Positions 44,615 through 53,420 of a DNA stretch of 64,000 nucleotides are shown here, in pieces (position 1 is the stretch's first letter; every line of letters starts with the position of its first letter). The DNA is from Secundilactobacillus odoratitofui DSM 19909 = JCM 15043 (GTDB lineage: Bacteria; Bacillota; Bacilli; Lactobacillales; Lactobacillaceae), in contig NZ_AZEE01000030.1 of NCBI RefSeq assembly GCF_001434895.1, forward strand, positions 156,260 through 220,259. The letters run 5' to 3'. A model generated the notes under the pieces. That model saw only the letters and a list, made by a program, of their open reading frames with translations, was not told the DNA's origin and searched no databases. Made by a program: the position numbers and the translations under genes.

Positions 44615-45199
44615 TTGATTACGATTCGAGAGGCTCAGCCGGATGATGCGGGCCAGATAGCACCATTGATTGGGTTAATTTTTGACGAGATGCAATTAGA
44701 GGAATTAGAAGACGTTCCCGAACCTGACTTAGAGCAGGTCATCACGATGGCTTACCGGACGCGCAGTTATTTGTCCGGTGATGCAACCACCGTGGTGGCC
44801 GAGGCCGATGGTCAAGTTGTTGGGGTTGCCTTTGGGTATCCCGGCGAAAATGAAGAGCGGGTGGATGAAGTGCTTCGACGCTTGTCAGATAAGAGCGCAG
44901 CCTTCAACGCACCGTTTGAAGCTGAGTCTGAAACGGATGGTGGCGAGTGGTACCTAGACTCGATTGCTGTTTCACCAGACTACCAGGGACATGGTATTGG
45001 TAAGCGACTACTCGCAGCCTTGCCGGCATATGCAAATCGAGATCGAGAACAGGTCATGGGCCTGATCGTTGACTTTGATAATCCAGACGCAATGGCGTTG
45101 TATCAACGGGTTGGGTTTGAGGTTGTCGGTACTCGGATGGTGGGTGACCACCAGTACTACCATATGCAACGCCCTGTCCGTAAAGTGGTTGCTGCTTAG
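44615..45199 (+). CDS. GNAT-family N-acetyltransferase
   Basis: 194 residues. It starts at TTG 44615 (ITIREAQPDDAGQIAPLIG) behind TAGGAGGATTCAT. The acetyl-CoA loop VSPDYQGHGIGKRLLAAL is near residues 115-132, preceded by EWYLDSIAV and followed by YQRVGFEVVGTRMVGDHQYYHM. The fold is complete. The substrate is unknown, and small-molecule or protein amines are both possible. Confidence 0.88.
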   Translation: MITIREAQPDDAGQIAPLIGLIFDEMQLEELEDVPEPDLEQVITMAYRTRSYLSGDATTVVAEADGQVVGVAFGYPGENEERVDEVLRRLSDKSAAFNAPFEAESETDGGEWYLDSIAVSPDYQGHGIGKRLLAALPAYANRDREQVMGLIVDFDNPDAMALYQRVGFEVVGTRMVGDHQYYHMQRPVRKVVAA

Positions 45200-45223
45200 C
45201 AACGACGATTAAACAATAAATTT

Positions 45224-45264
45224 AAAAAACGCAGCTTGATTCCATTCGAATCAAGCTGCGTTTC
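45224..45264. terminator. Bidirectional terminator between convergent genes
   Basis: AAACGCAGCTTGATTC and GAATCAAGCTGCGTTT form a perfect stem with loop CATTC, serving the acetyltransferase gene and pyrD. Confidence 0.9.
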
Positions 45265-45277
45265 ATTTTCAGACGAA

Positions 45278-46222
45278 TTAATCGTCGAAGGTTTTGAGTT
45301 TACCACGGAAGTCTTCGATTGAGTGATAGCCCTTTAAGGCCATGATATCGTCGAGCTCTTTTGAAAGTCGGTCAAATAGGTTAACGCCTTCATAGCCAAA
45401 CTGGGTACCAATCTGAACCATGGAAGCGCCACACAGGATGTGTTCAAATACATCTTCACCAGATAAGATACCACCGACGCCAACGATGGCAATGCTTGGG
45501 TTAAGGCGTAAAGCCAAGCCACGAACGTTGGCTAACGCGGTTGGTTTAACCGAAGCGCCACCAATACCGCCAAAACCACCCTTAGGTTTGATTGCCACTC
45601 GCTCAGTTTGAGGATCAATCACCAGTGCGTTACCTATGCTGTTAATGGTAGTGACAAAGGTGAGCGGGTACTTGTTCAAAACTTCGGCAATTTGGTCAAA
45701 GTGAACAAGGTCAAAATAAGGCGGTAGTTTAACACCCAGTGGCTTTGTGTAGAAGTCAAAAATTTGATTTAGCGTCGTATCAACTTGTTCAAAGTCATAA
45801 CCGGTCTGTGGATGACCTGGTACGTTTGGGCATGATAAATTGAGTTCAACAAACCCCTCATACGCAGAATCTTGGATTTGGTGAAGCATTGATAAATTAT
45901 CAGCAAGGCTTGTGCCTGCAATTGATAGAAAGTTGGTGGCATCTGGCCGTTGTTGCTGGTCAGCGATAACGAAGTTCAAGTAGTAGTCCAACCCGTTATT
46001 TGGGAGGCCCATGGAATTAATACAACCCTTAGGTAGGGTCTTCATTCGCGGTGATGGATTACCCGCGCGTTGTTGCGGTGTCGCACTCTTCGTGACGTAA
46101 GCACCCGCATTGGAATTGATAATGGTTGTCAAATCCTCGTCTGATTGGCACCGAACCCCCGCCGCATTCATCATGCAATTCTCAAAAGTTCGGCCACCAA
46201 TAGTCGTTGTTAAAGTTGTCAT
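45278..46222 (-). CDS. pyrD: Dihydroorotate dehydrogenase, class 1A
   Basis: 314 residues; ATG at 46222 behind GGGAGCTGAC. Family features: the N-terminal GGRTFENCMMNAAGV, FMN-contact KSATPQQRAGNPSPR, the active-site cysteine in ELNLSCPNVPGHPQ, and the C-terminal VGVGGILSGEDVFEHIL. The cysteine base (instead of serine) and the length mark it as the cytosolic, fumarate-linked class 1A enzyme. It oxidises dihydroorotate to orotate in pyrimidine synthesis. It is monocistronic, apart from other pyr genes; a PyrR-controlled uracil permease lies 2 kb away on the other strand. Confidence 0.94.
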   Translation of the reverse strand: MTTLTTTIGGRTFENCMMNAAGVRCQSDEDLTTIINSNAGAYVTKSATPQQRAGNPSPRMKTLPKGCINSMGLPNNGLDYYLNFVIADQQQRPDATNFLSIAGTSLADNLSMLHQIQDSAYEGFVELNLSCPNVPGHPQTGYDFEQVDTTLNQIFDFYTKPLGVKLPPYFDLVHFDQIAEVLNKYPLTFVTTINSIGNALVIDPQTERVAIKPKGGFGGIGGASVKPTALANVRGLALRLNPSIAIVGVGGILSGEDVFEHILCGASMVQIGTQFGYEGVNLFDRLSKELDDIMALKGYHSIEDFRGKLKTFDD

Positions 46223-46313
46223 CAAAAGTCAGCTCCCTGTCTGAATTTATTTGGTATTTAATTGTGGTTAACTTTAACTGATTGAGGCGTCAACGTCAAG
46301 CAAAAAAGGTGCG

Positions 46314-46422
46314 AACCCAACCGTTTAGAGACCGGAGCCTAAGGTGTTCCCAGCTATGAAGCCGTTTTGGGGCTTTGTGGCGGGGAACGCCTTAGGTTCC
46401 GGTCTCTGGTTGGATGGGCCCG
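46314..46422. repeat. Long palindrome without terminator tail
   Basis: CCCAACC, AGAGACCGGAGCCTAAGG and GTTCCC on the left pair with GGGAAC, CCTTAGGTTCCGGTCTCT and GGTTGG on the right. AAGCC and GGCTT pair at the tip. The stem is about 35 bp with few mismatches and has no T-run on either side. It is unlike the cloverleaf family. Its function is unknown. It lies between pyrD and the unknown gene at 46578. Confidence 0.7.
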
Positions 46423-46577
46423 ATTAGACCAGAGAAAAATTGGTTGAATCAAAATTTAAAAAGTATCTTTCATCCCCAAACACTCTAGCTGCAGCTTCAC
46501 CAATCCATCAAACAGATGACCCTCACGCCAATAACTGGTAAGATAGAACAGATTAAATCAATTGGGGAGGGACTAAT

Positions 46578-46985
46578 GTGTCTGAAAACGAAAAACCAAC
46601 GCTCAGTTTGGGTGATGAACAATTTAACCAAATGATGTTATTTTTAAAAACACCAATCAATCAGGCCAATCACAAAGATTACCGCTTTGGTGAATCTGAA
46701 TTACGTGAACTGCAAGAAGGCATTTGGGCGATGCCTGCCTACCTTGAAGAAGGTGAACCTTACAGCACTTTTTTTCTGTTTACCACGATTGAAACGGGAG
46801 AAATGGTCGTAGCTTTTGCTGAGGGTGAAAAGCAGGCACAACAGTTAGCCCTTGGCAAACCGCTAACGACTGGTGCGGGCTTAAATCGCCTGTACGCACA
46901 AAAGCAGCAACGTGCACAACGGGTTTTAAAATTTTTGAACGATATTTCACGCGCTAACGAAGCGGAATGGCGTCAAATTGTTTAG
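46578..46985 (+). CDS. Hypothetical protein
   Basis: 135 residues; GTG start behind GGGGAGGGACTAAT. It is acidic and soluble, with no membrane segment or known motif. LGDEQFNQMMLFLKTP, YSTFFLFTTIETGEMVVAF and AQQLALGKPLTTGAGL suggest a small alpha/beta domain, distantly like SseB-type domains. It lies 28 bases upstream of the MFS gene in the same direction and is probably co-transcribed. No function can be given. Confidence 0.72.
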   Translation: MSENEKPTLSLGDEQFNQMMLFLKTPINQANHKDYRFGESELRELQEGIWAMPAYLEEGEPYSTFFLFTTIETGEMVVAFAEGEKQAQQLALGKPLTTGAGLNRLYAQKQQRAQRVLKFLNDISRANEAEWRQIV

Positions 46986-47013
46986 TTGAGTAAGTCTTAG
47001 GGGGGTGAGTCGT

Positions 47014-48201
47014 TTGCCCAAAAAACAATTTAACTGGCCTTTGTTTTTATCACCGTTCATTTCTCGGGTGGGTGATTCGCTTTACTTATTTGGTCTGAAC
47101 TGGTTTGTTGTTAAGGCAACGAACAGTACAGCCTTACTGGGAATCGTCCAAGCTGTGGGTGGTCTCACACTGCTTTGCGGTGACCTGTTTTGTGGTGTTT
47201 TGATCGATAATTACAACCGTAAGCAAATTCTATTAGCGTCCGAATTAGTCAGTTTGCTAGCCTGTTTTGGGTTCGCGATGATCATTAACCCAGTTTCACC
47301 GGCGGGATGGCAGTTGATTGCATTAACTTGTATGCTAGACGTGGGCTTGGCCTTCAGTTTTCCGGCCGCTAAAGCCATCGTGCCTGAAATTTTGGCACCA
47401 CAGTCGTTACAGCGATTTAATGCGTTTTCCAATACAGCGTTAAATCTGGCTGATGTGGTCACGCCGCTATTAGGCGGTGTCTTGCTGACGCTGAAATGGA
47501 TCGACTTTCGATCATTTTTATTGATCAACGGGTCATCTTTTACGTTGTCGTTTATTTTGATTGCCAGTCTACGTTATCAACCCGTCATAACCCAGCAGGC
47601 TAAACTCACTTTTTGGGCGAGTTTGAAGTCTGGCTTTAGCTATGTCCGGGCTAACCCGACTTTAATTGAAAATGTGATCTTAAGTGGGCTCGCCAACGTT
47701 TTATTTGCGGCGGTCAGGTTAGTTTTACCGTTCGTCGTGGATCACTATTATCAGGGTAATGCCCAACGGTACAGTTATTTGCTAACTGGCCTGGCAATCG
47801 GTGGCATCTTGGGTGGACTACGCCTGACGTTAGCGAAACGTTCTGCTAACCGGGCGGATAACTATCGCGATTTGATATTGGCGGCGATTGCGATGTTGAT
47901 TGCCGGCAGTTTTCAACAGTATGGTATTCTGCTCGTTGCGACACTTGTCTACGGATTCGCCATGGCATCGTTTAATATTCGCGCCTTTACGTTAACGCAG
48001 GATTTAACCGCAAACGAGTACCTGGGTCGAATCTTCGGCATCTGGTTCATTGCGTTAGATGGCGTGCAGCCGTTTGGCTCATTCGTATTTGGTTTTCTGA
48101 CGGATTATACCAAAAATGCAACCTTAGCAATTATCGGCATCACGTTGATTGTCGCCATTGGCACAGTCGGACACCATTTTAAGCACGTCGATCGAGTTTG
48201 A
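47014..48201 (+). CDS. MFS transporter, drug-efflux-like
   Basis: 395 residues. The start is TTG 47014 (PKKQFNWPLFLSPFISRVGD), eight bases after AGGGGGG; the GTG three codons earlier overlaps that site. Twelve hydrophobic segments are visible. FISRVGDSLYLFGLNWFV and the loop GDLFCGVLIDNYNRKQIL are like the MefA/enterobactin-exporter branch of the MFS. Export of a drug or metabolite is inferred; the substrate is unknown. Confidence 0.82.
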   Translation: MPKKQFNWPLFLSPFISRVGDSLYLFGLNWFVVKATNSTALLGIVQAVGGLTLLCGDLFCGVLIDNYNRKQILLASELVSLLACFGFAMIINPVSPAGWQLIALTCMLDVGLAFSFPAAKAIVPEILAPQSLQRFNAFSNTALNLADVVTPLLGGVLLTLKWIDFRSFLLINGSSFTLSFILIASLRYQPVITQQAKLTFWASLKSGFSYVRANPTLIENVILSGLANVLFAAVRLVLPFVVDHYYQGNAQRYSYLLTGLAIGGILGGLRLTLAKRSANRADNYRDLILAAIAMLIAGSFQQYGILLVATLVYGFAMASFNIRAFTLTQDLTANEYLGRIFGIWFIALDGVQPFGSFVFGFLTDYTKNATLAIIGITLIVAIGTVGHHFKHVDRV

Positions 48202-48245
48202 CGATACGTTTGAACTGTTATATACTTTTGTAAAATATCAACCTT

Positions 48246-48340
48246 TTAAATTAGTCCCGTGAGGCTAATAAAGGGGTCGGCCGCTGCTTTGCAGCGATTA
48301 ATCGGCACCTCTATACCTGCGGGCATAGGGGTGTTTTTTC
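48246..48340 (+). promoter_or_regulatory. PyrR-binding RNA and attenuator
   Basis: AGTCCCGTGAGGCT (48253-48266) is the conserved PyrR recognition loop, within TTTTAAATTAGTCCCGTGAG and a closing AAAGGGG. A terminator follows (CACCTCTAT with ATAGGGGTG, then six T, 48307-48339). When UMP is plentiful PyrR binds and the terminator forms, so transport genes downstream are switched off. An alternative antiterminator using the CCGCTGCTTTGCAGCG region is plausible. Confidence 0.9.
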
Positions 48341-48414
48341 GTGTGTTTGCCCCGATACTTGGCGTTAAAAAGGTGATTTTGCAATTATTCAGCATAAATT
48401 TAGGGAGGCGTCAC

Positions 48415-49701
48415 ATGGCAAAACAACAAACAGATCGGTATCGTAATCCTGACGCGGTCCTAGATATTTGGGAACGACCATCCTTTGGACAATGGGTCGG
48501 GCTTTCAATTCAGCACTTGTTTTCGATGTTTGGTTCCACCGTTTTGGTGCCGATTTTAGTGGGGTTAAACCCCGGTATCGCGCTCTTTAGTTCCGGCGTG
48601 GGGACTCTGATGTACATTTTGATCACCCGCGGCAAAATTCCAGCGTACATGGGTTCGAGTTTCTCTTTTATCGTGGTGATGCAAAGCTTAATGAAGCAGG
48701 CCGGCTACCCTTCGATTGCTCAGGGGACCTTGGCCGTTGGGGTCGTTTACTTGATTGTCAGCGTCCTCGTGTCCTTGATTGGCTCGGACTGGATCGACAA
48801 AGCGTTACCGCCAATTGTGGTTGGTCCCATCATCATGGTGATTGGGTTATCGTTAGCTGGTAGCGCGGCAACCAACGCCACGATGGTCAACAATCATTAC
48901 AGTCTGACTTCTTTTGGCATCGCCATGGTGACGTTATTGCTGACGGTCGTATTTAACATGTTTCTCAAAGGCTTCTTGGGCCTGATTCCAATCTTACTTG
49001 GCATCGTTAGTGGCTATATCGTGGCGGTGCTTGCCGGCGTCGTTGACTTTGCACCGGTAATTGCAGCACCTTGGTTCAAAATGCCAGCGTTTCAGATTCC
49101 GGGTGTGACTTACCAGTTGACCTGGCATCTGGATGCAATTTTGAGTATGGCGCCCATTGCGTTTGTCACGATGACCGAGCACATGGGTCACATTATGGTT
49201 TTGAATAAGTTGACCCACCGTAACTTCTTCAAAGATCCTGGGTTAAACCATACGTTGGCGGGGGACGGTACGGCTTCCATTATTGCTAGTTTTGTAGGTG
49301 GTCCGCCAATTACTAGTTATGGTGAGAACATTGGCGTTTTAGCTATTACCCGAGTTCATTCAGTATACATGCTAGCTGGCGCAGGCTTGTTCGCGGTTTT
49401 ATTCTCTTTTGTAGGTAAGTTAAGTGCTTTGATAGAAAGTATTCCGTCACCAGTTATCGGTGGTATCAGCTTTTTGCTATTTGGTGTTATTGCCTCCAGT
49501 GGATTGCGAGTCTTAGTCGATAACCACGTTGACTTTAATGAAAAGCGGAACCTGATTATTTCAGCAACTATTTTAGTGATTGGAATCGGTAATGCGACGC
49601 TACAATTTGCTGGACTCACTTTTTCAGGACTTTCGATTGTTACAGTGCTAGGTATTTTGCTAAATTTGATTTTACCGAAGCACGCCATTAACGAACAGTA
49701 A
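48415..49701 (+). CDS. pyrP: Uracil permease (NCS2)
   Basis: 428 residues. ATG at 48415 lies behind TTAGGGAGGCGTCAC; the frame extends upstream through the attenuator and is not translated there. Twelve or more membrane segments are seen. Family features: QHLFSMFGSTVLVPILVGLNP, AYMGSSFSFI, the NCS2 signature region ITMTEHMGH-type (FVTMTEHMGHIMVLNKL) and GDGTASIIASFVGGPPITSY. With the PyrR leader it is clearly the uracil:H+ symporter of pyrimidine salvage. The NCS1 gene follows after 20 bases. Confidence 0.94.
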   Translation: MAKQQTDRYRNPDAVLDIWERPSFGQWVGLSIQHLFSMFGSTVLVPILVGLNPGIALFSSGVGTLMYILITRGKIPAYMGSSFSFIVVMQSLMKQAGYPSIAQGTLAVGVVYLIVSVLVSLIGSDWIDKALPPIVVGPIIMVIGLSLAGSAATNATMVNNHYSLTSFGIAMVTLLLTVVFNMFLKGFLGLIPILLGIVSGYIVAVLAGVVDFAPVIAAPWFKMPAFQIPGVTYQLTWHLDAILSMAPIAFVTMTEHMGHIMVLNKLTHRNFFKDPGLNHTLAGDGTASIIASFVGGPPITSYGENIGVLAITRVHSVYMLAGAGLFAVLFSFVGKLSALIESIPSPVIGGISFLLFGVIASSGLRVLVDNHVDFNEKRNLIISATILVIGIGNATLQFAGLTFSGLSIVTVLGILLNLILPKHAINEQ

Positions 49702-49721
49702 TTAATGAGGGGGAACACACT

Positions 49722-51086
49722 TTGGCAACGAAAAACGGTTTAGGACGGGTGCCCGCGATTCCAATGGCTGCTCGACACATGTCGTATTGGGATATGTTTG
49801 CGACTTGGGTTGGTGCGAATGCGAATAATGGGACGTGGTACATCGGTGGCGTGATTGCCGCCTGTGGCTTTTTGACCGCATCGACAACGTTGATTATCTC
49901 CGGCATCGTTTCATACTTGTTACTTGCGGCCGCCAGTTACATGGGATACAAAACCGGGCTAACGGCAATGACACTCACCCGTGCTTCATTTGGTCTGCGT
50001 GGATCATTATTACCATCAGTCATCAACCTCGTTCAATTTATTGGTTGGGCGGCGGTGAACACGTTTATCGCGGCAACTTCAATGAGTTTTCTCTTCCATG
50101 ACTTATTTGGGTGGGCAACTTATGGCCAACCTGGCGGAACGATGGGCCTGGCAGTAGGAATCATTGTGATGAGTATTTTCCATCTGCTGAGTATTTCACT
50201 CGGACAGCGTTCGGTTCAATTGATTGAACGAGTGGGAATCGTCCTGGTTTTTGTGTTTGTGATTTGGGAATCCATCGTTGTTTTCAAGACCGTTTCGTTT
50301 CACCAAATTCTGACTTGGCAGCCACCGCACAATCTTAAAATGACACCTGGTGCGGCAATTGATGTCTTGGCGGCCTTTAACTTAGCGTGGGTTACTGCGG
50401 CGAGCGATTTTTCACGGTTTACAGGCGTTAAAAAGAACGCGACACAAGCTTCGTTTTTGGGTGCAAACTTGGGCCTGTTCTGGTTCGCATTTATTGGCCT
50501 CATTGCAACAATTGGCACGGCAATCACGCTGAATCGCTTTGATCCTAACAATTCGGATCCTAGTACGATTGCTAGCAAGTTAGGGCTTGGCTTTTTGGCC
50601 ATGATCGTCATTATTTTGACCAGTACGACGGCCAACGCGGTTAACTTGATGTCGGCAGGCTCGGCACTAACAAATATGACGCGGCGCTTAAGCTTGACGG
50701 TGAGCCTGTGGGTCGTCACGTTGATTGCGACGGCAGTGACCTTTCTGCCAATTTTCTTGGCATCCTTTCTGGATATTTTTACGGCATTCTTGGATGGGAT
50801 TGGCATGGTTTTAGGGCCGGAAATTGGCATTTTCCTAGTAGATTATTTCTGGCTACATCGGCGTCAATATGACGTTTCAGATTTTAACAAAGTACGTGGC
50901 CAATATTGGTATCAAGGCGGCATCAATTGGATTGCCATCCTGGTTTGGGGCGTCTCGGTTGCTTGCTACATTGGCCTGAAACACGTTGCCTTCATTGCCG
51001 ATACGATTGGCGCCACGTTTGTTGTGATCTTACTTAGCATGGTACTTTACTGGCTTTTGATGAAATTGTCACAAAAACGGGCATAA
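49722..51086 (+). CDS. NCS1 permease, probably cytosine
   Basis: 454 residues; TTG start behind TGAGGGGGAACACAC. Twelve membrane segments. The NCS1 pattern is clear: MSYWDMFATWVGANANNGTW, the conserved LTRASFGLRGSLLPS, QFIGWAAVNTFIA and AWVTAASDFSRF. CodB-like cytosine permeases are the nearest type. Its place behind the PyrR-controlled uracil permease supports a pyrimidine base, but allantoin or purine cannot be excluded. No cytosine deaminase gene is in the window. Confidence 0.84.
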   Translation: MATKNGLGRVPAIPMAARHMSYWDMFATWVGANANNGTWYIGGVIAACGFLTASTTLIISGIVSYLLLAAASYMGYKTGLTAMTLTRASFGLRGSLLPSVINLVQFIGWAAVNTFIAATSMSFLFHDLFGWATYGQPGGTMGLAVGIIVMSIFHLLSISLGQRSVQLIERVGIVLVFVFVIWESIVVFKTVSFHQILTWQPPHNLKMTPGAAIDVLAAFNLAWVTAASDFSRFTGVKKNATQASFLGANLGLFWFAFIGLIATIGTAITLNRFDPNNSDPSTIASKLGLGFLAMIVIILTSTTANAVNLMSAGSALTNMTRRLSLTVSLWVVTLIATAVTFLPIFLASFLDIFTAFLDGIGMVLGPEIGIFLVDYFWLHRRQYDVSDFNKVRGQYWYQGGINWIAILVWGVSVACYIGLKHVAFIADTIGATFVVILLSMVLYWLLMKLSQKRA

Positions 51087-51089
51087 TCG

Positions 51090-51350
51090 GTTGCTCATTT
51101 GGAATCACTAATGTTATTCTTACAGTAGTGGTAGGCATTGGCTGATTATTACTGGAAATACTTTTGAAGTTTGTCTTTAAACGTAGTTTGATAAACGTCG
51201 TAGTCGCTAAACTTGACAGCATTGCCATGGATGGCGCTTCAATGCGCTTTGAGTGCTCAGTCTAAGCTGAGCCAGTAACCGTATCTGATTGACGGGTAAG
51301 TGAAAATTAAGAAATTGATTTTCTCAGTGCTAGTCGGTCGGCCAACCACT
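51090..51350. other. Intergenic stretch that may encode a small RNA
   Basis: 261 bases without a gene, ending in a strong terminator. AGTGCTCAGTCTAAGCTGAGCCAGT contains a CTCAG-TCTAAG-CTGAG hairpin around 51254-51270, and AGAAATTGATTTTCT around 51310 is another. TTGACA occurs at 51209. With the terminator this could be a transcript of about 150 bases. No Rfam family was recognised. Confidence 0.35.
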
Positions 51351-51351
51351 C

Positions 51352-51390
51352 AAAAATCCCACTCAGGGCAGAACTGAGTGGGATTTTTTG
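51352..51390 (+). terminator. Strong intrinsic terminator
   Basis: AAAAATCCCACTCAG and CTGAGTGGGATTTTT with loop GGCAGAA, then T residues. It lies 265 bases past the NCS1 permease gene. Confidence 0.85.
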
Positions 51391-51642
51391 TGACTTTAAA
51401 GCCCAGTTAGTCCTTTGATAATCAAATAATTTTAGGATCAAAGGGCTTTGTGTCGGGATTTAACAAAAATAAAATATTAAGAAATCTAAAATGTCGGTCG
51501 CTTTCAATGCCGTTAAATCAGCCTTTTGAAATTAGAAAAACGTTAATTGAATTATTAGGAAAAAGTTACCTCGTTTTGGTAGACTTCCCCTCTTTTTCGC
51601 GTTAAGATATCAAAATCTTATTGAAAAAAAGGGGTGGAAGAC
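51391..51642. other. Intergenic stretch
   Basis: AGTCCTTTGAT and ATCAAAGGGCT (51411-51449) form a hairpin with a 17-base loop; otherwise nothing is seen. The promoter of the next acetyltransferase gene should be here. Confidence 0.35.
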
Positions 51643-52179
51643 ATGTATTTACATCGCGCAGAAATGAAGGATTTACCACAAATTGAATCAATCATCCAGG
51701 ATGGCAAGCGTCACTTGGCGGCACAACACATCGATCAATGGCAGGGAGGCTATCCTAATACCAGGGTGTTAGTGGACGATATTCAAAACGGGCACACAAT
51801 GGTGCTTGTGGATGATTATGACATCTTAGGGACGGCGGCTGTGATTCCAGCGCCAGATCAGAGTTATCAAGTCATCGATGGCGACTGGCTCACGCACGAT
51901 GAGACGTACGTGGCTATCCACCGGGTGGCAGTTTCAGCTAACCACCGTGGCCAGGGCTTGTCGGGCAAGCTATTTGATGCCATCTTTAACGAAATCGAGC
52001 AACACAAGTCCGTTAAGGGCGTTCGGATCGACACACACCCAGAAAACAAGGGTATGCAACACGTCATTAAAAAGGCGGGCTTTACCGAAACCGGCCGCGT
52101 TGAAGTTTTGGCCGATGAAGACACTATGGTTCAAGATTTCGCCTACGAAAAGCTCACTAATGCTGGTACTTTAGTTTAA
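51643..52179 (+). CDS. GNAT-family N-acetyltransferase
   Basis: 178 residues. ATG at 51643 lies behind AAAAAGGGGTGGAAGAC. HRAEMKDLPQIESIIQDGKR opens the fold. The acetyl-CoA loop VSANHRGQGLSGKLFDAI is near residues 105-122, followed by IDTHPENKGMQHVIKKAGF, a variant common among lactobacillar GNAT proteins. The acceptor is unknown. A terminator follows. Confidence 0.87.
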   Translation: MYLHRAEMKDLPQIESIIQDGKRHLAAQHIDQWQGGYPNTRVLVDDIQNGHTMVLVDDYDILGTAAVIPAPDQSYQVIDGDWLTHDETYVAIHRVAVSANHRGQGLSGKLFDAIFNEIEQHKSVKGVRIDTHPENKGMQHVIKKAGFTETGRVEVLADEDTMVQDFAYEKLTNAGTLV

Positions 52180-52204
52180 AAATAAATTTTATTAGTAGTC
52201 TGAG

Positions 52205-52238
52205 AAGCACGCTTTCTTTTACGGAAGTGTGCTTTTTT
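52205..52238 (+). terminator. Intrinsic terminator
   Basis: AAGCACGCTTTC and GGAAGTGTGCTT with a TTTTAC-type loop, then T residues. Confidence 0.83.
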
Positions 52239-52273
52239 GTCTTTAAATGATTGGTGCATTAGTGGAAACCGTC

Positions 52274-52371
52274 CGCCTCCGGCCGTCAGCCAATTTTGGG
52301 GTGGGTAGCTGTGGGACCGACTTCAACCGCTTCGCGTTTTCTGAAGTGGTAGTGACAGTAGCAGTGACCAG
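52274..52371 (+). repeat. Truncated, apparently chimeric cloverleaf element R7
   Basis: It starts as subfamily A (CGCCTCCGGCCGTCAGC, outer left arm CAATTTTGGGGTGGGTAGC, GTGGGACCGACTTCAACC). After GCTTCGCGTTTT it jumps to CTGAAGTGGTAGTGACAG, which matches the right end of the minus-oriented subfamily B copies (R4 has CTGAAGCGGCAGTGACAG). It looks like the remains of an A(+)/B(-) pair after an internal deletion. Confidence 0.7.
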
Positions 52372-52477
52372 TGCAGTGAAAAATGTGAATTTCACAAAGA
52401 TTTGAAAAAGTCGATTATAAGTCAGTTGCCGATTCTCGCCTAAAAATGCGATAATAGATTTACTAGGGGGAATCGGT

Positions 52478-53401
52478 ATGGCCAAAGATCACCAAATGTC
52501 AGGACAAAGATTTTTCATCGTCACGGTTCTTAACGCCGTGATTACGATCTTAGAAGTGGTAGGTGGTTTGCTATCAGGTAGTCTCGCACTGCTATCAGAT
52601 GCCTTCCATAACCTGGGTGATACGTTTTCAATCGTTATCAGCTATGTTGCACACCGTATCAGTCAGCGACAGGAAGATCAACGCAACACCTTTGGCTATG
52701 GTCGTGCGCAAATCCTGGCGGCTATGCTAAACGCGTTTTTATTGATTATCGTTTCGGTGTTCTTAGTGATCGAAGCCGTTAAACGATTAGGTCATCCGGA
52801 AACCATTAACGGTGGCTTAATGCTCTGGGTTGCCGTCATTGGTTTATTGGCTAACCTCGTTTCTGCCTTGTTAATGCACGGCGGTGCCAAGCATAATTTA
52901 AACATGAAGGCGACGTACCTGCACTTACTGAGCGATACGTTATCATCAATTGGTGTTATTTTCGGCGCATTTATGATTCAGTGGTACAATGTTACTATAT
53001 TTGACCCAATTATCACGATTGTGGTTGCCCTTTATATCACAGTTGAATCGTGGCCCATTGTTAGACATACAATTACGATTTTGATGCAGGGTGCGCCGAA
53101 AATGGATTATGACGCTATTAAGGCCGATTTATTAACCATCGAAGGTGTGACCAATGTGCATCACATCCACGTTTGGATGATTGACGAGCACCGCATTATG
53201 TTTTCGGCCCACATTAATATGCAAGATATGCTTTTAAGTGAGGTTGAACCCATTTACCGGCAAATTGAACGGCTGTTGGCGACGAAGTATCAAATTTGTC
53301 ACGTCACGTTGCAAGCTGAAGATATTAGAGGTCGCGATGAAGAACTGATTCACAACGAAGATTTAGAGCAGCAATTAAAACAACGACAACATGAAGAATA
53401 A
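52478..53401 (+). CDS. Cation diffusion facilitator (zinc/metal efflux)
   Basis: 307 residues; ATG behind TAGGGGGAATCGGT. Six membrane segments. The metal-site residues lie in SLALLSDAFHNLGDTFS (about residues 27-43) and in LHLLSDTLSSIGVIF. The C-terminal cytoplasmic domain has VTNVHHIHVWMID and ISAHI-like FSAHINMQ. It exports Zn2+ or a related divalent metal in exchange for protons. The adjacent DtxR-family regulator, 19 bases downstream, suggests metal-dependent control of the pair. Confidence 0.92.
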   Translation: MAKDHQMSGQRFFIVTVLNAVITILEVVGGLLSGSLALLSDAFHNLGDTFSIVISYVAHRISQRQEDQRNTFGYGRAQILAAMLNAFLLIIVSVFLVIEAVKRLGHPETINGGLMLWVAVIGLLANLVSALLMHGGAKHNLNMKATYLHLLSDTLSSIGVIFGAFMIQWYNVTIFDPIITIVVALYITVESWPIVRHTITILMQGAPKMDYDAIKADLLTIEGVTNVHHIHVWMIDEHRIMFSAHINMQDMLLSEVEPIYRQIERLLATKYQICHVTLQAEDIRGRDEELIHNEDLEQQLKQRQHEE

Positions 53402-53420
53402 CAAGGAGTACGATACGAAA

